Source: an uncultured Bacteroidota bacterium (GTDB lineage Bacteria > Bacteroidota > Bacteroidia > Bacteroidales > P3). Taken from it: 64,000 bases of DNA. Below, piece by piece: positions 16,451 to 24,987 of this stretch. Under the pieces are notes generated by a model that searched no databases, was not told the origin of the DNA, and worked only from the letters and a program-made list of their open reading frames with translations. Position 1 is the stretch's first letter. The number at the start of each line of letters is the position of its first letter. Both the position numbers and the translations under genes were made by a program. The stretch covers positions 1-64,000 of the forward strand of contig UQXW01000002.1 in assembly GCA_900545215.1 (NCBI GenBank), written 5' to 3'.

Positions 16451-18754
16451 ATGCTTTTGGACGAATTGAATGAACAACAACGTGTGGCGGCTGCTCAGTG
16501 TGAGGGGGCTGTCATGATTGTTGCGGGAGCGGGTTCCGGTAAGACCCGTACATTGACTTACAGGGTGGCTCACCTTTTGGAATGCGGTGCATCGCCTTAC
16601 TCTATTTTAGTTTTGACCTTTACTAACAAAGCCGCCAAGGAGATGAAGGAGAGAATTGTTTCCTTGATCGGCGATAAGGCCAAGGCTATCCTTATGGGTA
16701 CTTTTCACTCCGTGTTTGCGAGAATTTTGAGGTTGGAGGCAGAGAAGTTGGGCTATGTGAAGAACTTCGTCATCTACGATACTTCCGACAGCAAGTCGCT
16801 TTTGAAATCCATCATCAAGGATATGGGCTTGGACAACAAGATATATAACATTTCCTACGTCGCAGACCGCATTTCCAAGGCGAAGAGTTCTCTTGTCTCG
16901 GCGGCAGAGTATATGGAGGATGTGGCGTTTCGTTCTGAGGATGCTGTGGCTGGCAAGCCTGCAATGGCGGAAGTGTTCGTGGAATATGAGAAGCGGTTAA
17001 GGAAGAACATGGCTATGGATTTCGATGACTTACTTTTCAATATGTACAGATTGCTGCGAACGGCTCCCGATGTGGCAGAGAAATATAAGCAGCGGTTTCG
17101 TTATATAATGGTTGACGAGTATCAGGATACGAACCATGCCCAGTATGCGATTGTGAAGGCTTTGGCTTCGAGGCATGGCAATATCTGTGTCGTGGGTGAT
17201 GATGCCCAAAGCATATATGCGTTCAGGGGTGCGAACATTCAAAATATTTTGAAGTTCAAGAAGGATTACGATAATGTGCATCTCTTCAAGTTGGAAAGGA
17301 ATTACCGTTCGACGGGCAATATCGTGAATGCTGCCAATTCGGTTATCGAGAAGAATATCGACCAAATAAAGAAGACCGTATGGACAGACAATCCGGAAGG
17401 CAGCAAAATCGAGTTCCGTTCCTTGGAAAGCGATAAGGCGGAGGCGGAGTTCGTTTGCAGCAAGATAAAACAGAAGATGACGGAAGGTTGTGCATACAGC
17501 GATTTTGCCATATTATACAGAACAAACAGTCAATCGAGAGCGTTTGAAGACGCTTTGCGTTTGAAGAATATTCCGTACAGGCTTTACGGCGGTACGTCTT
17601 TTTATGCGAGAAAGGAAATCAAGGATGTGTTGGCTTATATGCGTTTGGCGGTCAACAATAAGGACGATGAGGCTTTTGAAAGGATTGTGAATTATCCTGC
17701 AAGGGGTATCGGACAAACCACCATGGACAGGTTGCACATCGCTGCCGGAGCTTTGGATTGTTCTTTGTTCGATGCGGTTTATGCGACCAACCTTTCGGAC
17801 TACGGTTTGACCTCCTCGGCTGTTGCTAAGTTGCGGGATTTCTGTGCCATGATAGGAGCTTTTTCTTCTTTGCTTTATACGGATAATGCCTTTGAGTTGG
17901 GTGAGAAAATCATCAAGCGAAGCAGAATAATCGAAACATTAAAAGCCGAGGATATTCCGGAGAACAAAGACAGGGTCGAGAACATCGAGGAGTTGCTTGC
18001 CGCCTTGCAATCGTTTACGGAGGCGGAAGAGGAGAATATAATAGACGAATTGACGGGCGAGGAGATTTCCGTGGAGAGCAAGACCTTGGATGTCTTTTTG
18101 CAAAGGATTTCCCTGTTGACCGATTCTGATAAAGAGGAGGACGATACGAACTGCGTAACCCTTATGACGATACATTCTTCCAAAGGATTGGAGTTCGAGC
18201 ATGTGTTCATCGCAGGAATGGAAGAGAATTTATTCCCATCGACCTTGAGCCTTGCTTCCAGAACGGAGACAGAGGAGGAAAGGCGTTTGTTCTATGTTGC
18301 CCTGACCAGAGCGAAACAAAGCGTTACGCTCAGCTGTGCCACGATGAGATATAAATACGGGCAAATCATCTTTTCGGAAAAGAGCAGGTTCATCGATGAT
18401 ATAGACAAACAATATTTGGATTGTCCGAACGGCAAGAGGCAACTGCCGACATTCGGAGACGAAAAGCCTAAGAAGACTTTACCTGTCTTTGAAAGCAAAC
18501 GCAAGCCTATCACAAGTCTCAAAAGCAATCTTTATACCAAGAAAGCGGAACGAAGAGAAGAAAATGCAAACGAGTTCACCGAGCCGGCAGAATGCGTAGT
18601 CGGCGAAGAGGTTTACCATGGTAAATTCGGCAGAGGAAGGATAATAAGCATAGAAGGCAAGGGAGCCGACAGCAAAGCCGTTGTCGATTTTGTCGATAAC
18701 GGAGAGAAAACTTTGATTTTGAAATTCGCAAAACTGAAAAAGTACACGAAATGA
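16451..18754 (+). CDS. uvrD: ATP-dependent DNA helicase PcrA/UvrD
   Basis: A 767-residue superfamily 1A helicase for nucleotide-excision and mismatch repair and for clearing replication blocks. Motifs in order: Q-motif LNEQQRVAAAQ, Walker A AGAGSGKT (about 27-34), LTFTNKAA, DEYQDTN, VGDDAQSIYAFRGA, a later MTIHSSKGLEFEHV, and FYVALTRAKQ. The C-terminus has a GEEVYHGKFGRGRII module of the Tudor type that binds RNA polymerase in PcrA. ATG 16451 is preferred to the TTG at 16445. Its TGA overlaps the ATG of the next gene, so the two are translationally coupled. Confidence 0.96.
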   Translation: MLLDELNEQQRVAAAQCEGAVMIVAGAGSGKTRTLTYRVAHLLECGASPYSILVLTFTNKAAKEMKERIVSLIGDKAKAILMGTFHSVFARILRLEAEKLGYVKNFVIYDTSDSKSLLKSIIKDMGLDNKIYNISYVADRISKAKSSLVSAAEYMEDVAFRSEDAVAGKPAMAEVFVEYEKRLRKNMAMDFDDLLFNMYRLLRTAPDVAEKYKQRFRYIMVDEYQDTNHAQYAIVKALASRHGNICVVGDDAQSIYAFRGANIQNILKFKKDYDNVHLFKLERNYRSTGNIVNAANSVIEKNIDQIKKTVWTDNPEGSKIEFRSLESDKAEAEFVCSKIKQKMTEGCAYSDFAILYRTNSQSRAFEDALRLKNIPYRLYGGTSFYARKEIKDVLAYMRLAVNNKDDEAFERIVNYPARGIGQTTMDRLHIAAGALDCSLFDAVYATNLSDYGLTSSAVAKLRDFCAMIGAFSSLLYTDNAFELGEKIIKRSRIIETLKAEDIPENKDRVENIEELLAALQSFTEAEEENIIDELTGEEISVESKTLDVFLQRISLLTDSDKEEDDTNCVTLMTIHSSKGLEFEHVFIAGMEENLFPSTLSLASRTETEEERRLFYVALTRAKQSVTLSCATMRYKYGQIIFSEKSRFIDDIDKQYLDCPNGKRQLPTFGDEKPKKTLPVFESKRKPITSLKSNLYTKKAERREENANEFTEPAECVVGEEVYHGKFGRGRIISIEGKGADSKAVVDFVDNGEKTLILKFAKLKKYTK

Positions 18755-19380
18755 AATATAACACACAGAGAGAAAAATTAACCATACCGGAATACGGTCG
18801 CAACGTGCAGAGCCTTGTCGATTACGCCTTGACGATAGAGGACAGAGAGAAAAGAACGGCTTTTGCGGGGATAATCATAAACGCCATGGCTCAGGTCAAT
18901 CCTTCCGTCAGGGAATTGAGCGATTACAAGCATAAACTATGGGATCATTTGTTCATCATATCGGACTATCGTTTGGATGTGGATTCCCCCTACCCCAAAC
19001 CGGTGAAAGAGGAATTGGATTCCAAACCCGAGAGATTGAGTTATAAGAGCTCCTTGATACGCTTCCGTCCATACGGTAAATTGATAGAAAACATAATCGA
19101 TAAGGTTATCACCATGCCGGAGGGTGATGAGAAGAACGCACTCATAGGAATGATAGCCCAATACTTGAAGAAGGCTTACCTGCAATGGAACGTGAACAGC
19201 TGCGATGACGAAGTGATTTTGAAACACTTCGAGCAGTTATCCCATGGACAGTTGAAATTGCAGGAAGACTTCAAACTCCTCAGCACGAAAAGGCTTTTGA
19301 ACAATCATTCGCAAGTAAAAGGCAAAAATCACCCTCAACAAGGCAACAGGAAAAAGATAAACAACAGACAGAAAAAATAA
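18751..19380 (+). CDS. DUF4290 family protein
   Basis: A 209-residue conserved protein typical of Bacteroidota, recognised by MKYNTQREKLTIPEYGRNVQ and YKHKLWDHLFIISDY. The last 40 residues are basic and polar (NRKKINNRQKK). It overlaps the helicase stop by 4 bp (ATGA) and lies 3 bp before murA. This conserved context hints at a link to envelope growth or DNA repair, but no function is known. No signal peptide or membrane segment is visible. Confidence 0.88.
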   Translation: MKYNTQREKLTIPEYGRNVQSLVDYALTIEDREKRTAFAGIIINAMAQVNPSVRELSDYKHKLWDHLFIISDYRLDVDSPYPKPVKEELDSKPERLSYKSSLIRFRPYGKLIENIIDKVITMPEGDEKNALIGMIAQYLKKAYLQWNVNSCDDEVILKHFEQLSHGQLKLQEDFKLLSTKRLLNNHSQVKGKNHPQQGNRKKINNRQKK

Positions 19381-19383
19381 AGC

Positions 19384-20688
19384 ATGAGTTCTTTCGAGAT
19401 AACAGGAGGCAAAATTCTCAACGGAGAGATAGTACCGCAAGGAGCAAAAAACGAAGCCTTGCAAGTGATTTGTGCGGTTTTGCTGAGCGATGAAGAGATA
19501 ACCATAGAAAACGTACCGAACATAAGAGACGTAAACAAGCTGATAGAACTCTTGGAGTATCTCGGCGTAAAGGTACACAAACCTGCCGCAGACACTTACA
19601 CCTTTCAGGCAGACAGAGTGCATATAGACCGTATTTACACGGAGCGTTACTCGCAGATGGCTTCGTCTCTGCGTGGTTCCATAATGTTGGTGGGTCCCAT
19701 GTTGGCACGCTTCGGCAAAGCCCACATTCCTACGCCGGGCGGCGATAAAATCGGCAGAAGACGATTGGATACACACTTCTCCGGATTCGAGAAACTGGGC
19801 GGACATTTCACCTATTCGCCCGAAAACAGAGCGTACGAAGTGAAATGCGACCGCTTGAAAGGTTGTTACATGCTTTTGGACGAGGCTTCCGTTACGGGAA
19901 CTGCCAACTTGGTCATGGCAGCCTGCATGGCGGAAGGAACGACAACCATATTCAATGCAGCCTGCGAGCCGTATCTTTTCCAGCTCTGCACAATGCTCAA
20001 CAATATGGGAGCGAAAATATCCGGTGTCGGCAGCAACCTGCTCACCATAGAAGGCGTCGATTCGCTCAAAGGTTGCAAACACAGACTTCTTCCCGACATG
20101 ATAGAGGTCGGAAGTTTCATAGGACTTGCCGCAATGACCCGTTCGGATATAACAATCAAGCAGGTCAATGTAAAACAACTCGGAATCATTCCAGACACAT
20201 TCAGAAAGCTCGGAATCGAAATAGAGGTCAAGGACGACGATTTGCACATTCCGCAACAAGACATCTACGAGGTGGAAAAATTCGTAGATGGTTCCATAAT
20301 GAGCATATCCGATGCCCCATGGCCTGGCTTCACTCCGGATTTGATAAGCATCGCTTTGGTTGTGGCGACACAGGCAAAAGGCAGCGTCCTCATACACCAA
20401 AAAATGTTTGAAAGCCGCTTGTTCTTCGTCGATAAACTGATAGACATGGGAGCTCAAATCATTCTGTGCGACCCGCACCGTGCAACAGTCATCGGTTCCG
20501 AAAGAAAATACCCTTTGAGAGGTGTACGCATGGTCTCTCCCGATATAAGAGCCGGCGTAGCCTTGCTTATCGCCGCCCTATCGGCAGAAGGCACAAGCAT
20601 AATAGACAACATCGAACAAATAGACCGCGGTTATCAGGACATAGACATTAGATTGAACAAACTCGGAGCAAACATCAGAAGATTGTAA
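19384..20688 (+). CDS. murA: UDP-N-acetylglucosamine 1-carboxyvinyltransferase MurA
   Basis: A 434-residue enolpyruvyl transferase that adds phosphoenolpyruvate to UDP-GlcNAc, the first committed step of peptidoglycan synthesis, in the cytoplasm. Family landmarks are QGAKNEALQV (substrate lysine), SSLRGSIMLVGP, DEASVTGTAN, and the end-piece SAEGTSIIDNIEQIDRGY. In the active-site loop PGGDKIGRRRLDTHF, Asp121 stands where Escherichia coli MurA has Cys115, the residue alkylated by fosfomycin. The Asp form is known in naturally fosfomycin-insensitive enzymes. It is in an operon with the DUF4290 gene and followed by an arginase-family gene. Confidence 0.96.
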   Translation: MSSFEITGGKILNGEIVPQGAKNEALQVICAVLLSDEEITIENVPNIRDVNKLIELLEYLGVKVHKPAADTYTFQADRVHIDRIYTERYSQMASSLRGSIMLVGPMLARFGKAHIPTPGGDKIGRRRLDTHFSGFEKLGGHFTYSPENRAYEVKCDRLKGCYMLLDEASVTGTANLVMAACMAEGTTTIFNAACEPYLFQLCTMLNNMGAKISGVGSNLLTIEGVDSLKGCKHRLLPDMIEVGSFIGLAAMTRSDITIKQVNVKQLGIIPDTFRKLGIEIEVKDDDLHIPQQDIYEVEKFVDGSIMSISDAPWPGFTPDLISIALVVATQAKGSVLIHQKMFESRLFFVDKLIDMGAQIILCDPHRATVIGSERKYPLRGVRMVSPDIRAGVALLIAALSAEGTSIIDNIEQIDRGYQDIDIRLNKLGANIRRL

Positions 20689-20699
20689 AAAGGAACGAA

Positions 20700-21872
20700 A
20701 TGGATACAAGCATATACTTCAAACCCGTCGATACGGAACGTTTGGGCTTGAACACACTCGAAGACGACTGTCTCGCCAAGACGATAAACACAAACAGTCT
20801 CTCCCGACCTTTCAAAGGGGATTTGCAAAACATCGTGGCAGACATGGCGATAATAGGCGTGGGAAACAGCGAAGCCGATGAAGCAACAGAGCAAACCTAT
20901 TCGGCAGATACGATAAGGAAAGAGTTCTACAAGCTCAAACAACACCGCAAACGTATTAAAATTATCGACCTCGGCAACCTGCAAAGAGGCAAAACACGCA
21001 ACGATACCTATTCCGCTTTGGCAGAAGTATGCAGTACCCTCTTCCAAAACCGAATCATACCCATCATCTTGGGAGGCGACAACGACATGGCGGCAGGAAA
21101 CTACAAGGCATACGAACAAATAGGACAGATAATAAACATCTTCAACCTCGACAGCAAGTTCGACTTCAAGGATTTGAACGCCGAGATGAGCGTGGACAAC
21201 TATCTGACCTACATTTTCTGCAACCAACCGAACTATCTCTTCAACTACACCCATGCAGCCTACCAGACATACCTCGTGGCACCGGAAGTCATAGATCTGA
21301 TGCACCAGATGAAATTCGAGATATACCGTTTGGGCGAAATACAAAACCAAGTCGAACAAACCGAACCGCTCATACGCAACGCCGATATGCTGATAGCCGA
21401 CATAGGAGCAATCAGAGCCTCCGACTCCCCTTGCAGCGACAATCCGCACGGCCTCTATGGCGAGGAGTTTTGCAAGATACTCAACTTCGCAGGCATGAGC
21501 GACAAACTTACCTCGGTAGGAATTTACAACTACGACGAGAAAAAAGACAACAATCGACGCACTGCCCAAATCATATCGCACGCCCTCTGGTACTTCATCG
21601 AAGGATACAACTGGCGAAAGAACGATTTCCCATACAAAGACACCAAGAACTACTACAAGTTCAGCGTTCTCATGCCCAACGACATGACCATCATCTTTTT
21701 CAAAAGCAAAAAAAGCGAACGATGGTGGATGCAAGTCTCCTGCCCGGGCGAAATGCAGGAAAAATACCTCCGTCATTTCCTTGTACCTTGCACCTTCAAC
21801 GATTATCAAGAAGCCATGGAAGGAAGAGTACCCGAAAGATGGCTCTTGGCATACAACAAACTCAACCTGTAA
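20700..21872 (+). CDS. Arginase/formimidoylglutamase-family protein with altered metal ligands
   Basis: A 390-residue member of the ureohydrolase fold, the Bacteroidota branch often called formimidoylglutamase. The usual metal motifs are changed: GGDHS is GGDND (about 122-126), DAHxD becomes NLDSKFDF, and the SFDxDxxDP site becomes LIADIGAIRAS. Several of the manganese ligands of classic arginases are therefore missing, and hydrolase activity is doubtful. It starts 11 bp after murA and is followed by a strong terminator, so it ends the operon. What it does in cells of this group is not known to me. Confidence 0.8.
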   Translation: MDTSIYFKPVDTERLGLNTLEDDCLAKTINTNSLSRPFKGDLQNIVADMAIIGVGNSEADEATEQTYSADTIRKEFYKLKQHRKRIKIIDLGNLQRGKTRNDTYSALAEVCSTLFQNRIIPIILGGDNDMAAGNYKAYEQIGQIINIFNLDSKFDFKDLNAEMSVDNYLTYIFCNQPNYLFNYTHAAYQTYLVAPEVIDLMHQMKFEIYRLGEIQNQVEQTEPLIRNADMLIADIGAIRASDSPCSDNPHGLYGEEFCKILNFAGMSDKLTSVGIYNYDEKKDNNRRTAQIISHALWYFIEGYNWRKNDFPYKDTKNYYKFSVLMPNDMTIIFFKSKKSERWWMQVSCPGEMQEKYLRHFLVPCTFNDYQEAMEGRVPERWLLAYNKLNL

Positions 21873-21891
21873 CGCTAAAGAAAAAAATCAG

Positions 21892-21926
21892 AACGGCTGT
21901 TCCTCTTCAAAGAACAGCCGTTTTAA
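21892..21926 (+). terminator. Terminator of the uvrD-murA operon
   Basis: Arms AACGGCTGTTC (21892-21902) and GAACAGCCGTT (21912-21922), followed by TTTTAATTT. Confidence 0.88.
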
Positions 21927-21941
21927 TTTGCTGAATTCCAC

Positions 21942-22138
21942 TCACAAATGCAACTTATCGGTTAGACCATTTGTTATGGTCGCAAAATTAGCGAAAAAAT
22001 ATTCAAGAGGAGTTAGAAAGCCGAGCTTTTTCTTGGTCTATTGTTCAATCTGTTCTGAATGAAAGAAATGTCTTCATCGGTCAAATCCTCAAACGATGAA
22101 CCCTTCGGCAGATATTGTCGTATAAGTCCGTTCATATT
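21942..22138 (-). pseudogene. IS30-family transposase relic, C-terminal end only
   Basis: Read leftward, the DNA codes NMNGLIRQYLPKGSSF...LTDEDISFIQ, then NNRPRKKLGFLTPLEYFF, ending NGLTDKLHL-stop at 21942. This is the characteristic C-terminus of IS30 transposases. The rest of the element is absent: the homology stops at about 22138, exactly where a promoter box begins. A second copy of the last 90 bp lies inverted at 31740-31824. Confidence 0.85.
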
Positions 22139-22146
22139 TACCTTTG
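22139..22146 (+). promoter_or_regulatory. Promoter -7 box before the AraC-type fragment
   Basis: TACCTTTG, 30 bp before ATG 22177, immediately next to the IS30 relic. Confidence 0.6.
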
Positions 22147-22176
22147 CGACGTCCGTGAATTACAATACGACATCCG

Positions 22177-22370
22177 ATGAATGAGAAAAGGCTTTACCGA
22201 TACAAGATTAACGATATAAAGGACATGAAGTTCGTAAAGGTCGAATATGAAGACCAAAACGTATTGATAATAGACGACCTTGCGAACCTCTCCGACGGAG
22301 ATGCAGCAAGGCCGGACTGCATCATGGTGTTCCTATGCCGAAGCGGAAGCATTTCCTCTTTTTCACCGGT
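22177..22370 (+). pseudogene. N-terminal fragment of an AraC-type regulator
   Basis: Starting at ATG 22177 the frame codes KRLYRYKINDIKDMKF..., VLIIDDLANLSDGDAARPD and CIMVFLCRSGSISSF, like the cupin-type sensor domain at the start of Bacteroidales AraC regulators. Homology ends at about 22370, where the frame runs into the 3' end of the oppositely transcribed PAP2 gene. There is no DNA-binding domain, so the gene is truncated. The assignment rests on pattern recognition of the first 60 residues. Confidence 0.5.
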
Positions 22371-23144
22371 TCAGAACTGCATGTGGAGGGTCAATCCCAT
22401 GCTTTTGCCATCGGCAAAAGGGCTGATTGTGCCGGTAACGGCGGGTTTGCGGAAGAGGTTGAGGCGTTTTTGCAGAAGTTGTTTGAGGTACGGGGCGAAG
22501 AGAATGGCGAGGCGGGCGGACAGTATGCCTATGCCTGCTCCGCAAACTACGTCTCCGAACCAATGTTTGTTGTTGTAAATCCGTCCGAACCCCACCGTGG
22601 CAGCGAGGGTGTAGGCTGCAATGCCGTAAAGGGGTGAAGCGTCCCTGTAATAGTGCCTTACGAGTTCGGCGGATACGAATGCGGTGGCTGTATGTCCCGA
22701 TGGAAAGGTATTGAATGCCGAGGAGTCGGGACGCAGTTGCCGAAAATTGTCTTTTATGCAAAGAACGGCTGAACCCATAAAGCCGTAGGCAAGGCTGAAA
22801 GAGAGAAGTCTGTCGGCAAGGTCTCCTTTTGCCTCCACTCTGCTTGCTTCCAAGGCAATGAAAGCGGTCGCAGGCATGAATTGTATGAAGTTGTCCGCTT
22901 TGGTGTTGCCGATATTGAGGCCTTGCACGCTGTCGCGTATATCCACATTGAGGGTTTGCAGCGGGCTGATGAAGTGAGAAAGCGAGCCGTATGCTATCAA
23001 TGCCGTCGGTATGAGCAGAAAGGTCGCTTGTTTGCGGTTTTCCTTCATTGCGTCTTCGTCAAGGGTTTGCGAATGCAGGTTTCGGTGAAGAAGACAGGTT
23101 GCAAGGAGGATTATCATGGCATATACGGTTCGCTTTCTCTTCAT
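22371..23144 (-). CDS. PAP2-family membrane phosphatase
   Basis: A 257-residue phosphatase with an N-terminal signal or membrane segment (residues 1-25) and several hydrophobic helices. All three PAP2 motifs are present: KDNFRQLRPD (motif 1), FPSGHTATAF (motif 2) and GRIYNNKHWFGDVV (motif 3, with His and Asp). Such enzymes dephosphorylate lipid substrates at the membrane, for example undecaprenyl pyrophosphate or lipid A; the substrate cannot be fixed here. A -7 box in the correct orientation (TATCTTTG on the minus strand, 23217-23224) lies 73 bp upstream. Confidence 0.88.
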   Translation of the reverse strand: MKRKRTVYAMIILLATCLLHRNLHSQTLDEDAMKENRKQATFLLIPTALIAYGSLSHFISPLQTLNVDIRDSVQGLNIGNTKADNFIQFMPATAFIALEASRVEAKGDLADRLLSFSLAYGFMGSAVLCIKDNFRQLRPDSSAFNTFPSGHTATAFVSAELVRHYYRDASPLYGIAAYTLAATVGFGRIYNNKHWFGDVVCGAGIGILSARLAILFAPYLKQLLQKRLNLFRKPAVTGTISPFADGKSMGLTLHMQF

Positions 23145-23216
23145 TCGTGTTACGGTATCTTTGCTTTTATGTTTTCTTATCGGTCAGGGCTTTCGGTTTC
23201 ATGCCTTTTGCCGTTG

Positions 23217-23224
23217 CAAAGATA
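23217..23224 (-). promoter_or_regulatory. Promoter -7 box of the PAP2 gene
   Basis: Reads TATCTTTG on the minus strand and matches TAnnTTTG. Confidence 0.6.
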
Positions 23225-23239
23225 CATTTTTGTTTGTCA

Positions 23240-24427
23240 TCACGGCTTTTTTGCCGACATCTTTTCGTGTTTAAGGCAGAGAAGAGAGGCTGTGAGGCAG
23301 AGCAATCCGCCGATGGTGAGTGTCAGGGAGCTGCTCAATGCCATATTTCCCAAGCCTACGAGTGGAGAAACTATTGCTCCCATTACAAATCCGCAACTTC
23401 CCAATGCCGCTGCTCCGCAACCGACATTTCCTCCGGCGGCGTCTAATGTCTTGGCATTGGAAACGGGTTGCAAAAGTCCGAAAGAGAACATGCAAATACA
23501 GAATGATGCTTCGACAAGTAATACATTTGTTTGCAAAAGCAGGCTTGCCATGCAGATAAGCGTGCTTGCGAATATGGAAATGCCGCCTGCCAAAAGGCTT
23601 ACTCTGTCCGAGAGATGTGTTCCGAGCATACAACCTGCCGTTATGCCTATTGCATTGAGGGCAAAGCAGAGGCTGAATTGCATGGGACTGAGTGAGTAGA
23701 TACTTTGCAGTATAAAGGGCGAGCAGGCTATGTATGCGAACAGAACCATGGAGGAAAACATGAATACGGTGAGGTAAAGCATATAGGTTTTGTTGCGGAA
23801 GAGTTTGGCGTATGCCGCAAAACTTCCGACAATACCGTGTTTGCTACGTCTGTGCAGCGGAAGGCTTTCTCGCGTTCCTATTGCAAGCAGAAGCATAAGC
23901 AGTCCGTATGCCAACAAGACCGCAAAGATATTCTTCCATGTGCCTACGCTCATTATGAAGCCTCCCAGAACGGGTGCCAGAACGGGTGCTATACCGTTGA
24001 CTGCCGATATCATACCGAGGAAACGCTTCAATTCCTTACCGGAATAGAGGTCTGCCGATATGCTTCTTGCGATGACTATTCCGCCGGAGGCACTCATGCC
24101 TTGGAAGAGGCGTGAGAGGTTGAAGAGGTGTACGCTCGGCGAGAGTATGCAGAGAATGGTTGTAAGGATAAAGAGAGCGAGTGTCAGCAAAAGGACGTTC
24201 CTTCTGCCGAAACGGTCGCTCACAGGACCGATGAACAGTTGCCCCGTTGCCAAGCCGAGCATGCTCATGGTAAGGCTCATCTGCACGAGAGCGTCGGGCG
24301 ATTTGAAATAAGCCGCAAGAGAAGGCAATGCGGGCAAATAGAGGTCTGTCACAAAGGGCGCAAAGGCGGTGAGAAGCCCGAGGGTTATCAAAAGGTAATT
24401 TTGGGTGTTTTGTTTCTTTGAATTCAT
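23240..24427 (-). CDS. Bcr/CflA-type multidrug efflux transporter (MFS)
   Basis: A 395-residue inner-membrane transporter of the major facilitator superfamily with about 12 hydrophobic segments. The start FAPFVTDLYLPALPSLA and the loop GPVSDRFGRRNVLL (MFS motif A) are typical of the Bcr/CflA drug:proton antiporters. ATG 24427 (MNSKKQNTQNYLL) is chosen because the frame upstream of it is polar and basic and unlike any transporter N-terminus. It exports small toxic molecules; the substrate is unknown. The gene stands alone. Confidence 0.9.
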   Translation of the reverse strand: MNSKKQNTQNYLLITLGLLTAFAPFVTDLYLPALPSLAAYFKSPDALVQMSLTMSMLGLATGQLFIGPVSDRFGRRNVLLLTLALFILTTILCILSPSVHLFNLSRLFQGMSASGGIVIARSISADLYSGKELKRFLGMISAVNGIAPVLAPVLGGFIMSVGTWKNIFAVLLAYGLLMLLLAIGTRESLPLHRRSKHGIVGSFAAYAKLFRNKTYMLYLTVFMFSSMVLFAYIACSPFILQSIYSLSPMQFSLCFALNAIGITAGCMLGTHLSDRVSLLAGGISIFASTLICMASLLLQTNVLLVEASFCICMFSFGLLQPVSNAKTLDAAGGNVGCGAAALGSCGFVMGAIVSPLVGLGNMALSSSLTLTIGGLLCLTASLLCLKHEKMSAKKP

Positions 24428-24949
24428 ATTACGATTGTTTTGTTTCTTTGTCCGGCGTTCGTTATCTGCGTGGAAGAAAAGACCGGAACGCCGCTTCGGT
24501 TTTTCTTCATTTCGGTTTCGAGGGACGGTTTCCCCTATTGCTCCCGTGAAACAAGGTTTTGCTATCTTGTTCTGCAACTTGCGGACGGGATTTCCGCCAT
24601 GCTGTTTTTGCAAAACTAAACATGGAAAAATCGCTTTGCCGTCTTATCGTCGGCGAAACGCCGCTTGTTTGTCATCGAATCGGCGTAAGAAATTTTTCTT
24701 TCGGCGATTTATTCTTCACGATATGAAATATCGGGAATTCGCTTTGCCGTTACGCTCTTGCGTTTCTTGTTTCGGAGAAAATCGTACGGGAAACGGAGGA
24801 AAGGAAAAAGGTGTTCCCTTCGCGGAAATATCAATCGTAGAGAAGGCTCATGGCTTTTATTGCCAGAGCTTCGGTTCTTTCAAAGATGAAATGCTCATTG
24901 TGGGTTACGCAGTTGTAGAAAATGCTTCTCAAATGTCTCATCGGAAATA
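24428..24949. other. Gap without a recognisable gene
   Basis: Apart from the palindromic repeat at 24640-24722 nothing can be named in these 522 bases. The frames that are open here resemble no family and have no promoter. Confidence 0.6.
24640..24722. repeat. GC-rich palindromic intergenic repeat, copy 1
   Basis: Contains cggcgaaacgccg, cggcgtaagaaattt and tctttcggcgattt. The same words recur in the gaps at 48590, 56340, 58146 and 63100. This is the pattern of a small dispersed REP-like element. Confidence 0.6.
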
Positions 24950-24980
24950 AACGGGACGGGGTGTTGCCCCGCCCTGTTCC
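24950..24980 (-). terminator. glyS terminator
   Basis: A GC-rich stem (around CGGGG/CCCCG, loop 24962-24966) just after the glyS stop, with a TTTATTT run on the minus strand. Confidence 0.75.
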
Positions 24981-24987
24981 CATATCG

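Noticed and set aside
24405..24950. A 181-codon open frame between the efflux gene and glyS
   Set aside because: It overlaps the efflux gene start in antisense and crosses a palindromic repeat, with no promoter and no recognisable domain.
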